From Posidoniimonas polymericola (GTDB taxonomy: Bacteria; Planctomycetota; Planctomycetia; Pirellulales; Lacipirellulaceae), in assembly GCF_007859935.1 (NCBI RefSeq), contig NZ_SJPO01000005.1, forward strand, positions 310,001 to 374,000: a stretch of 64,000 bases of DNA, in the 5' to 3' direction. The notes beneath the pieces were generated by a model, which worked only from the letters and a program-made list of their open reading frames with translations, was not told the DNA's origin and searched no databases. The position numbers were made by a program, and so were the translations under genes. Below, piece by piece: positions 47,628 to 59,501 of the stretch. Every line of letters starts with the position of its first letter. Position 1 is the stretch's first letter.

Positions 47628-50600
47628 CAGGTTCCGCCGCGCCGTAGATCAAGCGTGAGTGGGAACTCTGGATTGGTTTCCACAGGCGGAATTCTAACAG
47701 GGCCCGGGGTGTGGCCAAAGCTGAAAAACCGCGTCGCGCGTCGGCTTTCGGCTTCTAGGGCGTTGACTGGGAAGGTTGTAGGATTGTTGCCTCCGGGGTG
47801 GCCGATATGGTACTGGCAACCGCCCATCGAGCGGTCCATCCACGAATCGACCAGGTCGAAGACCAGCGGCCCGTGTACCGGGATCGTGGGGTGCAAACAA
47901 CTTGGCGGCTGCCACGCGCGGTACCGGACACCCGCGACATACTCGTCCTCGACCCCGGTTGGGTGGAGCGGCACACGGCGGCCATTGCAGGCGAGCACGT
48001 ACCGCGGATCGGTCATGCCGCTCACCCTGGCTTCCAGACGCTCAATCGACGAGTCGACGTAGCGGGCCAGCGCCCCGCCGCCCGGCTCCTCACCGAGCAC
48101 GTACCACGGCTCGATCGCCCGCCGCAACTCGACGTGCACGCCGCGTTGCGTGAAGCGGCCGATCACCGGGAACCGGAACTCCCAGTGGGCCGCGAACCAG
48201 TCCCGCTTGATCGGGAACCCGAGCTGGTGCATCTCGTCGGTGACGTCCTGGAAGTCCTGCCAGATGAAGTGCGGCAGCATCCAGCGGTCGTGCAGCGTGG
48301 TGCGCCACGACACGATCGGCTCCTCGTAGGGCGTCTCCCAGAACCGCGCGACCAGCGCCCGCAGCAGCAGCTGCTGGGTCAGGCTCATGCGGGCGTGGGG
48401 CGGCATCTCGAACGCGCGGAACTCGACCAGTCCGAGGCGGCCGGTCGGGCCGTCGGGCGAGAACAGCTTGTCGATGCAGAACTCCGACCGGTGCGTGTTG
48501 CCGGTGCCGTCCACCAGCAGGTGACGGAACAGGCGGTCGACCAGCCACGGCGGGACCTCGCGGCCGGCCTGGATCTGCTCGAACGCAATCTTCAGCTCGT
48601 ACAACGAGTCGGCCCGGGCCTCCTCGACCCGCGGCGCCTGGCTTGTCGGGCCGATAAACTTGCCCGAGAAGATGTACGACAACGACGGGTGGTTCTGCCA
48701 GTACGCCAGGAAGCTCTTCAGCAGGTCGGGCCGCCGCAGCCACGGGCTGTCGGCGACCGACTGGCCCCCCATCACGACGTGGTTGCCGCCGCCGGTGCCG
48801 GTGTGCGAGCCGTCCTGGTCGAACTTCTCGGTGCCGAGCCGCGTCTGCCGCGCGTCCTCGTACACGCCAGTGGTAATCTCAACCAGCTCGTCCCAGCTCT
48901 CGGCCGGGTGGACGTTGACTTCCAGCACACCGGGGTCGGGCGTGACCTTGATGTGCTGCAGCCGCGGGTCGTGGGGCGGTGTGTAGCCCTCGATCACGAT
49001 CTGGGTGTCGAGCGACTCGGTTGTGTCTTCGATCGCGGTGATCAGGTCGAGGAAGACCTCGAGCCGATCGAGCGGCGGCAGGAAGATATGCAGCACGCCG
49101 CCACGGGCCTCGATGCAGAGCGCCGTGCGGATAACGTCGGCCGGGTCGTTGTAGTTGGTGTCGGCCTTAAAGACGTTTTGGGGGTTGTAGCGGTCTTCGG
49201 GGTCCTCGGGCATCTGCTCCGGGTGCGACGCGTCACCGGGGCCCCCTGCGCCGTTCCAACCGCCGCCCGAGCCGTTCGGGCCCGACCCGCCGCGGCGCCG
49301 CAGCGCGCTGAACGGGTCGGCGTGGTCGCCCTCGCCGCCGCCAGCAACGGCAAGTGCGGGCTGGGCGTGACGCCGGCGGAGCGTCTCGTAGCGGGGCAGC
49401 TCGGCGAGCGCCTCCATCGTGTCGCGTTCGAAGTAGTCGGTCGAGGTGGTCGACTTGCCCGTGTACAGCAGGCTCTGCAGCGGCAGCCGGTAGCCCATCG
49501 GCGAGTCGCCCGGGAGCAGGAACATCTCGTCCGCCCGCACCACCCACTCGCTGCTCTGCCAGCAGGGCTGCGACTCCCACCAGCGGAACTGCAGCGGCAG
49601 CGCGACGCCGACCGTGCTCGACAGCCCCTGCTCGAAGATGCGGGCGATCCGCTCGCGTTCTTCGACCTCTTCGATCTTGGAGTCACGCGGGTCGACGTTG
49701 GCCGGCAGCCGCCGCTCGCGCCAGGCGTAGTACATGGCGTCTTCGTAGGCGTCGGTGACGTGATCGGCGTTCACGCCCAAACGCTCGGCCAGCGCGCGGC
49801 CGAACCGCTGCGCGTCGGCCGCCGTGTGGCCGAGGTTGACGCCGTCGGGTGCGAAGAGCGCGTCGTTCTTCCAGATCGGCTCGCCGTCCTTGCGCCAGTA
49901 GCACTGCATGGACCACCGCGGCAACGACTCGCCGGGGTACCACTTGCCCTGGCCGAAGTGCAGCAGGCCGCCGGCGCCGAATCGCCGCTTCAGCTTGAGC
50001 AGCATCTCGTTGCCCAGGCGACGCTTGTTGGGGCCGACCGCCGCGGTCTGCCACTCGTCGCCGTCCATGTCGTCGATAGAAACAAAGGTCGGCTCGCCCC
50101 CCATGGTGAGCCGCACGTCGTGCTGATTGAGCCGCTCGTCGACCTTGTGGCCGAGGGCCTCGATCTCGCTCCATTCTTCCTCGGTGTACGGCTTGGTGAC
50201 CCGCGGGTCCTCGTGCACCCGGTTGACCGACATCTCGAAGTCGAATTCGACGTTCTCGCACTGATCGTGGGCGCCGGTGATCGGCGCGGCCGAAACCGGG
50301 TGCGGCGTGCACGCCAGCGGGATGTGGCCCTCGCTGGCCAGCAGGCCGGAGGTCGGGTCGAGCCCCACCCAACCGGCGCCCGGCAGGTAGACCTCGGTCC
50401 ACGCGTGCAGGTCGGTAAAATCGGCCTCGGGACCCGAGGGGCCGTCTAGTGACTTCTGGTCGGCGACCAGCTGGATCAGGTAGCCGGACACAAACCGCGA
50501 CGCGAAGCCAATCTGACGCAGCACCTGGCACATCAGCCAGGCCGAGTCACGGCACGAACCGGTGCCGAGCTCGAGCGTCTGCTCGCAGGTCTGCACGCCC

Positions 50601-51091
50601 GGCTCGAGACGCACGACGTAGCCGACCTCACGCTGCAGACGCTGGTTCAGCTCGACCAGGAAGTCGATGGTCTTGCGGGGCCGGCGGTCGACCGTGCCGA
50701 GCAGCGCGTGCATCCGCGGCCCGGCCGCGTCCAGCGACATGTACGGCTTCAGGTCCCGCAGGGTGTGCTCGTCGTAGTGGAACGGGAACTCTTCGGCGGC
50801 CGGCTCGGTGAAGAAGTCGAACGGGTTGATCGACGAGAGCGACGCCACCAGGTCGACCTCTACCGACAGCTTGGTCGCCGGCTCCGGGAAGACGCACCGC
50901 GCCTGGTAGTTGCCGTAGGGGTCCTGCTGCCAGTTGAGGAAGTGGTTGTCGGGCTGAACCCGCAGCGAGTAGCTGAGGATTGGCGTCCGCGAGTGCGGCG
51001 CCGGGCGCAGCCGGATGACCTGCGGCCCTAGCCCAATCCGCTCGGAGTAGGTGTAGGTAGTCTTGTGGTGCAGCGCGACGTGGATGCTCAT
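47627..51091 (-). CDS. Transglutaminase-like / DUF2126 fusion protein
   Basis: 1154 residues from the ATG MSIHVALHHKTTYTYSERIG; the longer frame upstream is not supported. A transglutaminase domain fills about the first 300 residues, with Cys180 (GTGSCRDSAW), His229 (DLHAWTEVY) and Asp245 (GWVGLDPTSG). DUF2126 covers the rest, with landmarks such as VRLTMGGEPTFVSIDDMDGD, HFGQGKWYPGESLPRWS, GGNHVVMGG and FRAFEMPPHARMSLTQQLLL. The DUF2126 region is distantly related to glutamine-synthetase/amidoligase-type folds. It is the third gene of the run and couples to the following gene by TGATG. Confidence 0.93.
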   Translation of the reverse strand: MSIHVALHHKTTYTYSERIGLGPQVIRLRPAPHSRTPILSYSLRVQPDNHFLNWQQDPYGNYQARCVFPEPATKLSVEVDLVASLSSINPFDFFTEPAAEEFPFHYDEHTLRDLKPYMSLDAAGPRMHALLGTVDRRPRKTIDFLVELNQRLQREVGYVVRLEPGVQTCEQTLELGTGSCRDSAWLMCQVLRQIGFASRFVSGYLIQLVADQKSLDGPSGPEADFTDLHAWTEVYLPGAGWVGLDPTSGLLASEGHIPLACTPHPVSAAPITGAHDQCENVEFDFEMSVNRVHEDPRVTKPYTEEEWSEIEALGHKVDERLNQHDVRLTMGGEPTFVSIDDMDGDEWQTAAVGPNKRRLGNEMLLKLKRRFGAGGLLHFGQGKWYPGESLPRWSMQCYWRKDGEPIWKNDALFAPDGVNLGHTAADAQRFGRALAERLGVNADHVTDAYEDAMYYAWRERRLPANVDPRDSKIEEVEERERIARIFEQGLSSTVGVALPLQFRWWESQPCWQSSEWVVRADEMFLLPGDSPMGYRLPLQSLLYTGKSTTSTDYFERDTMEALAELPRYETLRRRHAQPALAVAGGGEGDHADPFSALRRRGGSGPNGSGGGWNGAGGPGDASHPEQMPEDPEDRYNPQNVFKADTNYNDPADVIRTALCIEARGGVLHIFLPPLDRLEVFLDLITAIEDTTESLDTQIVIEGYTPPHDPRLQHIKVTPDPGVLEVNVHPAESWDELVEITTGVYEDARQTRLGTEKFDQDGSHTGTGGGNHVVMGGQSVADSPWLRRPDLLKSFLAYWQNHPSLSYIFSGKFIGPTSQAPRVEEARADSLYELKIAFEQIQAGREVPPWLVDRLFRHLLVDGTGNTHRSEFCIDKLFSPDGPTGRLGLVEFRAFEMPPHARMSLTQQLLLRALVARFWETPYEEPIVSWRTTLHDRWMLPHFIWQDFQDVTDEMHQLGFPIKRDWFAAHWEFRFPVIGRFTQRGVHVELRRAIEPWYVLGEEPGGGALARYVDSSIERLEARVSGMTDPRYVLACNGRRVPLHPTGVEDEYVAGVRYRAWQPPSCLHPTIPVHGPLVFDLVDSWMDRSMGGCQYHIGHPGGNNPTTFPVNALEAESRRATRFFSFGHTPGPVRIPPVETNPEFPLTLDLRRGGT

Positions 51092-51176
51092 CGGTAGGAT
51101 TGCTCGCGAGGGGAGACCCGCTGCCGCACGCCTCCCCAGTCTGGGGGGACCGCCGCCGCGGGTCCGGGCCGGGCCG

Positions 51177-52163
51177 TCAGGCCTGGCGTTGGGATTGCAG
51201 GATAGGGGTCTTCGTATGATCGGCAGGAGACAGGAAGTCTGCCTGCAAAGCTTCCCCAATCCCATTCAATAGGAGTTGGAAGCGATCGATATATTCGTGC
51301 AATCCCTCGCGTATGACATCCTCAATGGCGGTGTAGTCCATCTCTGACCGCAGTCGACCGGCCAGCTGCTCCGTCCGACAGGTGAACGTCCCCGGTCGGC
51401 TGCCGGTGATCTCGCTGACCGAGTCCTGCGCGCGCATCACACAGAAACGCATCGAGCGGGGAAAATCTCGGTCGAGGATCAAAAAATCGGCGACCCGATC
51501 CGGCACAATCCGACCGTGCACCCGGCGGTACATTGTCAGTGCACTGGTCGAGCGGAGCAGCGCGTTCCAGCGCACCAGGTCGAGGGCGGAGCCGACGTCA
51601 TTAATCGAGGGGAGCAGGTGGTAGTACTGGACATCCAGGATGCGCGACGTCTTGTCGGCCCTCTCGAGCAGCCTTCCGACCCGCGAGAAGTGCCAGGCCT
51701 CGCCGTGGGACATCGTCGTGTAGGTGTGCCCGACCAGCGCGTGGCTGTTGAGCTTCACGGCGTCGCAAAACTCGTTGGGGTCGTGCAGGGCGGCGCCCGA
51801 CTTGGCGACCGACTGCACCATCAGGTAGAAGCGGTTGATCTGCTCCCACATCGGCGCGGTGATCGAGTCGCGGGCCGTGCGGGCGTTCTCCCGCGCGGCG
51901 TTGACGCTGGAGAGGATCGAGTTGGGGTTGCGGTCGTCGAACGCTAGGAACCGCAGCACCGAGTCGCGCTCGCCCTCGCCGTACAGCTCCTTGAACAGCT
52001 CGTGGTCGCCGGTCGTGTAGACGAGCGGCGCCCACTGCAGCGGGTTGTCCGATTCAGCGCCAAGGGTGATGTTGAAGTTGACATCGATGTACCGCGCGAC
52101 GTTCTCTGCCCGCTCGATGTATCGGCTCATCCAGAAAATAGAGTCGGCCACGCGGCTTAGCAT
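51177..52163 (-). CDS. Alpha-E (DUF403) domain protein
   Basis: 328 residues, almost all helical. It starts MLSRVADSIFWMSRYIERAE and contains VARYIDVNFNITLGAESDNP and MSHGEAWHFSRVGRLLERAD, characteristic of the family. Alpha-E proteins have no proven activity. They occur next to, or fused to, circularly permuted ATP-grasp proteins, as here. The next gene starts 85 bases downstream. Confidence 0.93.
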   Translation of the reverse strand: MLSRVADSIFWMSRYIERAENVARYIDVNFNITLGAESDNPLQWAPLVYTTGDHELFKELYGEGERDSVLRFLAFDDRNPNSILSSVNAARENARTARDSITAPMWEQINRFYLMVQSVAKSGAALHDPNEFCDAVKLNSHALVGHTYTTMSHGEAWHFSRVGRLLERADKTSRILDVQYYHLLPSINDVGSALDLVRWNALLRSTSALTMYRRVHGRIVPDRVADFLILDRDFPRSMRFCVMRAQDSVSEITGSRPGTFTCRTEQLAGRLRSEMDYTAIEDVIREGLHEYIDRFQLLLNGIGEALQADFLSPADHTKTPILQSQRQA

Positions 52164-52282
52164 GTTTAATATCGCTCCGCCAGATAATTCTGGGTCCGCG
52201 GGGGCTTTTCCCCCGCGGCGAGATGCAGTCCGGCCGCCATCGGCCGCAACAGTTCTGTCTGGCCGCCGTCGGCCGAAGCTCC
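52164..52282 (-). other. Hairpin-rich gap between the ATP-grasp and alpha-E genes
   Basis: This 119-base gap holds a perfect nine-pair hairpin (CCGCGGGGG/CCCCCGCGG, 52196-52218) and two copies of GGCCGCCRTCGGCCG (52232-52246 and 52261-52275), each self-complementary. There is no T-run, so they may stabilise or process the operon mRNA, separating expression of the first gene from the rest. Confidence 0.55.
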
Positions 52283-53704
52283 CTAGTTTCGCAAGACCCA
52301 GGTGTCTTTGCTACCACCTCCTTGGGAGGAATTTACTACCATCGAACCGGCGTTGAGCGCCACGCGGGTCAACCCGCCCGGCATCACATAGACCTCCTCA
52401 CCGGCCAGCACAAACGGACGCAGGTCGACGTGCCGCGGCTCGAGCCGGTCGCCGATCAGGGTCGGAACGGTCGACAGCTGCAGCATCGGCTGGGCGATGT
52501 AGTTCCGCGGGTTCGAGCGGATCAGGTCCACGTAGGCGGCCCGCTGCTCGTCGGTCGCCTGGGGGCCCATCAAGATGCCGTAGCCGCCCGACTCGTTGGT
52601 CGGCTTCACCACCAGCTTGTCGAGGTTTGCGAGCACGTGGTCCCGCTGCTGGGGGTCCCCGCACAGGTAGGTCGGCACGTTGTTGAGGATCGGCTCCTCG
52701 TCCAGGTAGTACTTGATGATCTGCGGCACGTAGGCGTAGACCGCCTTGTCGTCCGCGACGCCGGTGCCCGGCGCGTTGGCCAGCGCGACGTTGCCGGCCC
52801 GGTAGGCCCGCATCAGGCCGGCGACTCCAAGGCACGAGTCCTTGCGGAAGCACTCCGGATCGAGGAAGTCGTCGTCGATGCGGCGGTAGATTACGTCCAC
52901 TCGGTGCAGGCCATGAGTCGTGCGGAGGAAGACCACGTTGTCGACCACGGCTAGGTCGCTCCCCTGCACCAGCTGCACGCCCATCTGCTGAGCCAAGAAG
53001 GTGTGCTCAAAGTAAGCGGAGTTGTAGACGCCGGGCGTCAGCACCACTGCCAGCGGTTGGTGGGCCGACGGGGGCGCGACGCTCTGCAGCGTCTGCAGCA
53101 GCTTCTCTGGGTACTCCTCGACCGGCGCGATCGACACCCCGTGGAACACCTGCGAGAAGCTCCGCTTCATCACCTCCCGGTTTTCCAGCACGTACGAAAC
53201 GCCCGACGGGCACCGCAGGTTGTCCTCGAGGACGTAGATCTGGCCGTCCTTGTCGCGGACCAGGTCGACGCCGTTGACGTGGCACCACGCCTTGTGGGTG
53301 GGGCTGAAACCCTCCATCTCGGGGCGGTAGGTCTTGGAAGTGCGGAGCAGTTCCTCGGGCACCACGCCGTCCTTGATGATCCGCCGCTCGTTGTAGACGT
53401 CGTCGATAAACAGGTTGAGCGCCATGACGCGCTGCCGCAGTCCGGCCTCGATCGACGACCACTCGGCGCCATCGAGCACCCGGGGCATGATGTCGAACGG
53501 CCAGACCTTCTCGACGCCATCTTCGTGCCCGTACACGTTGAACGTGATGCCCGCGTTGCGGAACTGCAGTTCGGCGGCCTGCTGGCGCCGCCCCAATTCG
53601 TCGGGGCCGATCATCTGCAACCGGCGGTAGAATTCCTCGCACGCGGGGCGGGGCTGCCCCTCGGAGGTAAACGTCTCATCAAAGCCCTGGGCCTGATACT
53701 GCAT
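52283..53704 (-). CDS. Circularly permuted type 2 ATP-grasp protein
   Basis: 473 residues, first gene of the five-gene run. Characteristic segments: [80 protein letters not shown], and [15 protein letters not shown] for nucleotide binding. This family is thought to form amide bonds, with ATP-activated carboxylates as intermediates. It is the stand-alone counterpart of the fused copy encoded 5 kb downstream. Confidence 0.94.
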   Translation of the reverse strand: MQYQAQGFDETFTSEGQPRPACEEFYRRLQMIGPDELGRRQQAAELQFRNAGITFNVYGHEDGVEKVWPFDIMPRVLDGAEWSSIEAGLRQRVMALNLFIDDVYNERRIIKDGVVPEELLRTSKTYRPEMEGFSPTHKAWCHVNGVDLVRDKDGQIYVLEDNLRCPSGVSYVLENREVMKRSFSQVFHGVSIAPVEEYPEKLLQTLQSVAPPSAHQPLAVVLTPGVYNSAYFEHTFLAQQMGVQLVQGSDLAVVDNVVFLRTTHGLHRVDVIYRRIDDDFLDPECFRKDSCLGVAGLMRAYRAGNVALANAPGTGVADDKAVYAYVPQIIKYYLDEEPILNNVPTYLCGDPQQRDHVLANLDKLVVKPTNESGGYGILMGPQATDEQRAAYVDLIRSNPRNYIAQPMLQLSTVPTLIGDRLEPRHVDLRPFVLAGEEVYVMPGGLTRVALNAGSMVVNSSQGGGSKDTWVLRN

Positions 53705-54401
53705 GAATGGTTGCGGCCTCGTTGGGAGATCGTACTAGCTTGAACGCGGCCTCGCACAGTTAGCTGGCACGCGGCGCCGCGAAAATGGGCGACTTCGGTA
53801 GCTCGCGGACTTAAATCTGTCGTTTATTGATCGATTTTCGGCTGGGCAAATACTGCCCACCCTCATGGAGGTGCAACTGCCATGCCGCGGCACAGAGCGT
53901 CGCCCCTGCCAAACACCCGCGTGAACGCCCCCCAACTGGGGGAAGCCCTCTTACGCGCTGAATACGCCTCAACGGTTATCGCTTCCTAGTGTGCCATGTC
54001 AATCGCTCCTCTCCCCAAGTGCAGCCGATTCCTCATCAGAAAGCGTGGCGGGCCAAGAGAGTGGACGTTGATCAACCAACTGAGCCCGCAAGTCAGCCGC
54101 GCGAAGTCCGGCGTCGGATCAAGAATGGGCAGTGGTCTAACAGGAAGGAACTAGGCGATGAAACACAACACCCTCAGCAGACGCCACCAGACCGGGCGTC
54201 AGCTCTGCATGGCGATGAGGCTAATCGGCGTCTCGGCCTCCTGCCGGCGGCCCAGCGGCGGACGCACCGGCAGCCGGACCCCGCTGCACCAAGCGAGCAC
54301 GCGCGTCGATCGTAATCTCAGCTTGCCGCGGGTTCCTCGCGTCGACACCGCTGGCGGATGACCTGCCATGCTCGACGCGCAGCTAGCGTGACGCGGCGCT
54401 A
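53705..54401. other. Intergenic region upstream of the five-gene run
   Basis: About 700 bases between two minus-strand genes. It holds no gene I trust. A 67-residue plus-strand frame at 54158-54361 has a good AGGAAGGA ribosome site, but its composition (Arg, Pro and Ser in shuffled order) gives no sign of selection. A short GGGCA..TGCCC hairpin is near 53850. It should contain the promoter of the ATP-grasp gene. Confidence 0.5.
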
Positions 54402-56492
<2,091 letters not shown>

Positions 56493-56603
56493 CTAGCGGG
56501 GGAAGAGACGGTGATTTTGCGTAGTTGGGGGCGCCGACGAGGTGGTGCCGGACGCCGGGAGTGCTTATCTTACAGGATTGCCCTCTGAGCCCGCACTCCC
56601 GCT

Positions 56604-59501
56604 ATGCCGACCGCAAAAGCCAGCAACGCCACGAACGGCGCCGCCGCCCCGGCCGCACTCGACGTCATCCGCGTCCGCGGCGCCCGGGACCACAACCTGC
56701 GGGACATCGACCTGGAGCTGCCCCGCAACCAGCTGATCGCGTTCTGCGGGGTCTCGGGCAGCGGCAAGACCACCATGGCGATCGACACGCTCTACGCCGA
56801 GGGCCAGCGTCGGTACATGGAGAGCTTCTCGACCTACACACGGCAGTTCCTCGACCAGCTCGACAAGCCCGACGCCGACGTCATCGAGGGCCTGCCGCCC
56901 GCCGTGGCGGTCACCCAGAACCAGACCAGCCGCTCCAACCGCGCGACGGTCGCCACCGCGACCGAGATCGCCGACCACCTGCGGCTGCTGTTCGCGCGGA
57001 TCGGCCGCGTGATCTGCTCCGGCTGCGGCCAGGAGGTGCACCGCGACTCGCCCGAGAGCATCGCCCGCTGGCTGCAGGACCAGCCCGCAGGGCGGCGGGG
57101 CATGCTGGCCTACCCGCACGAGACCGACTCGCCGACCTGGCGCGAGGAACTCGTCGAGGCGGGGTTTGTCCGCGCGATCATCGGCAGCCACACCTACAAC
57201 CTCGACGACCCTTCCGTGCGCGACCTGCCGACCGGCGGGTCGGTGCTGGTGGTGGTCGACCGCCTGACCACTCCCGGGACCTCCGAGGGCCGGCTGACCG
57301 AGTCGATCGAGTCGGCCCTGCACCACGGCGCCGACCACTGCCAGCTGCTGCTCGAAACCGACAACGCATCCCCGGCCGCCGGCGCCGCGGATATCGACGG
57401 CCGCCGCTGGCAGGTTTTCCGGTTCGGCCGTTCGCTGCACTGCGGCGTGTGCGACCTGTCGTACACCGAGCCGTCGCCGCAGCTGTTCAACTTCAACAGC
57501 CCGCTGGGCGCCTGCCACGAGTGCGAGGGTTTCGGCAGCATCATCGAGACCGACATGGGTCTGGTGGTGCCCGACCCAACGAAGTCGCTCCGCCAGGGCG
57601 CGGTGGCGCCGTGGAACTCGCCGTCCTACCTGCACGAGCTCGAGGAGCTGATCGCCCTGGCGCCCGACCGGGGGATCCCGCTCGACGTGCCGTTTGCCGA
57701 GCTCGCGCCCCAGCACCTCGACGTCGTGCTGCACGGGTCGCCGGAGCACGAATTTGGCGGGCTCGACGGCTTCTTCCGCTGGCTCGAACGCCGCAAGTAC
57801 AAGATGCACCTGCGGGTGTTCCTCAGCCGCTGGCGGTCGTACCGCGCCTGCGAGGCCTGCGGCGGCTCGCGGCTCAAGCCGGACGCGTTGGCGGTCCGCA
57901 TCGGCGGCAAGAACCTGGCGGAGGTTTGCGGGCAGACCGCCGGAGCCGCCCTCAACTTCCTCACCTCGCTGCCGCTCTCCGACACCGAGCAGCAGGTCGG
58001 CCAGGTGATGCTCAACCAGGTCCGGGCGCGGCTGGAGTACCTGGTCGAGGTCGGCCTCGCCTACCTGCCGCTCGACCGTTCGCTCCGCACGCTCAGCTCG
58101 GGCGAGAGTCAGCGGGTCGCGATGACCTCGACGCTCGGCTCGAGTCTGGTCGACATGCTGTACGTGCTCGACGAGCCAACCGCCGGCCTGCACCACGTCG
58201 ACGTCAAGCGGCTGACCGGCGCCATCCACCGCCTGCGTGACCGCGGCAACACGGTGATCGTGGTTGACCACGAGGAGGACGTCATCGCCGGCGCCGACCA
58301 GGCGGTCGAGTTCGGACCCGCCGCCGGCGTCGACGGCGGGCGGATTGTCTTCCAAGGTCCGCCGGCTCGGCTCTGCGAGACCCCCGACAGCAGCACCGGC
58401 GACTGGCTCGCCGGCCGCCGGTCGATGGTCCCTGGCGGCCAGCGCCGCGCCGCCGAAAACTGGGTCGAGCTGACCGGCGCCAGCGGCAACAACCTCCAAG
58501 AAGTCGACCTGCGGGTCCCGCTCGGCGTGCTGTCGGTCGTGACCGGCGTGAGCGGGGCGGGCAAGAGCAGCCTCGTGCTGCAAACCCTCTACCCGGCGCT
58601 GGTCGCGTCGCTGGGCAAGGAAAACGGCCGCTCGGCCGACCAGTCGCCGCTGCCCTACGCTTCGCTGTCGGGCTCGGCGCACATCGACAACGTGGTGCAG
58701 GTGGACCAGCAGGCGATCAGCCGCTCGCCCCGCTCGAACCCGGTCACCTACATCAAGGCGTTCGACCCAATCCGAGCCGTGTTCGCCGAGCAGCCCGACG
58801 CCCAGACGCTCGGCCTGACCAGCGGGCACTTCAGCTTCAACGTCGAGGGGGGCCGCTGCGAGACCTGCCAGGGCGCCGGCCGCGTCGAGGTCGACATGCA
58901 GTTCCTGGCCGACATCACCATGCGGTGCCGCGAGTGCGACGGCCGCCGCTACCGCCCCGAGGTGCTCGGCGTCAAGTACCGCGGCCGCGACATCTCCGAG
59001 GTGCTCGAGATGTCCGCGCAGGAGGCGTTCCGCTTCTTCCGCGGGCACAAGAAAGTGCAGCAGAAGCTCAAGGTGCTGCTCGACGTCGGCCTCGGCTACG
59101 TGCCGCTCGGTCAGCCGTCGAGCACGCTGTCGGGCGGCGAGGCCCAGCGGCTCAAGCTGGCCGGCTCGCTGGCGGGCAAACAGACCGGGCGCTCGCTGTT
59201 CGTCATGGACGAGCCGACCCGCGGGCTGCACTTCTCGGACATCGTGCGGCTGATCGACTGCTTCGACGCGCTGCTGGAGGTCGGCCACTCGCTGCTGGTC
59301 ATCGAGCATAATGTGCAGCTCATCCTCGCCGCCGACCACGTGATCGACCTCGGCCCCGGCGCCGCGGGCGAAGGGGGACGCATCGTCGCGACCGGCACGC
59401 CGGAGCAGGTCGCGAAGAAGCCCGACTCGGCCACCGGCCGGTCCCTCGCCGAGGCGCTCCGCAAGAACGCCGAGGCCGTTCGCGAGCTCGACGATGAGTA
59501 G
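56604..59501 (+). CDS. UvrA-family excinuclease ATPase (paralogue type)
   Basis: 965 residues with two ABC ATPase halves. Walker A motifs are GVSGSGKTT (from about Gly49) and GVSGAGKSS (from about Gly648). The signature of the first half reads LSSGESQRVA, not the usual SGGE, while the second is the standard LSGGEAQRLK. Zinc-type CxxC clusters occur at about residues 138-141, 280-310, 420 and in the second half (CETCQGAGRVEVD). The overall order fits UvrA, but the altered first signature and the domain spacing suggest the UvrA2/UvrA-like class. It binds damaged or foreign DNA in repair or resistance. The end overlaps the ThiF-type gene by eight bases. Confidence 0.9.
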   Translation: MPTAKASNATNGAAAPAALDVIRVRGARDHNLRDIDLELPRNQLIAFCGVSGSGKTTMAIDTLYAEGQRRYMESFSTYTRQFLDQLDKPDADVIEGLPPAVAVTQNQTSRSNRATVATATEIADHLRLLFARIGRVICSGCGQEVHRDSPESIARWLQDQPAGRRGMLAYPHETDSPTWREELVEAGFVRAIIGSHTYNLDDPSVRDLPTGGSVLVVVDRLTTPGTSEGRLTESIESALHHGADHCQLLLETDNASPAAGAADIDGRRWQVFRFGRSLHCGVCDLSYTEPSPQLFNFNSPLGACHECEGFGSIIETDMGLVVPDPTKSLRQGAVAPWNSPSYLHELEELIALAPDRGIPLDVPFAELAPQHLDVVLHGSPEHEFGGLDGFFRWLERRKYKMHLRVFLSRWRSYRACEACGGSRLKPDALAVRIGGKNLAEVCGQTAGAALNFLTSLPLSDTEQQVGQVMLNQVRARLEYLVEVGLAYLPLDRSLRTLSSGESQRVAMTSTLGSSLVDMLYVLDEPTAGLHHVDVKRLTGAIHRLRDRGNTVIVVDHEEDVIAGADQAVEFGPAAGVDGGRIVFQGPPARLCETPDSSTGDWLAGRRSMVPGGQRRAAENWVELTGASGNNLQEVDLRVPLGVLSVVTGVSGAGKSSLVLQTLYPALVASLGKENGRSADQSPLPYASLSGSAHIDNVVQVDQQAISRSPRSNPVTYIKAFDPIRAVFAEQPDAQTLGLTSGHFSFNVEGGRCETCQGAGRVEVDMQFLADITMRCRECDGRRYRPEVLGVKYRGRDISEVLEMSAQEAFRFFRGHKKVQQKLKVLLDVGLGYVPLGQPSSTLSGGEAQRLKLAGSLAGKQTGRSLFVMDEPTRGLHFSDIVRLIDCFDALLEVGHSLLVIEHNVQLILAADHVIDLGPGAAGEGGRIVATGTPEQVAKKPDSATGRSLAEALRKNAEAVRELDDE

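Noticed and set aside
47798-50449. An 883-codon plus-strand open frame opposite the DUF2126 gene
   Set aside because: Same shadow effect. The minus-strand gene has clear family motifs across the whole stretch.
54158-54361. A 67-residue plus-strand frame with a good ribosome site
   Set aside because: No similarity to a domain, no hydrophobic or repeat structure and no partner gene. The ribosome-site match alone is not enough.
56565-59339. A 924-codon minus-strand open frame opposite the uvrA-type gene
   Set aside because: It is the reverse-strand shadow of a well-supported gene, with Val/Leu/Arg/Gly-rich shuffled composition and no motif.
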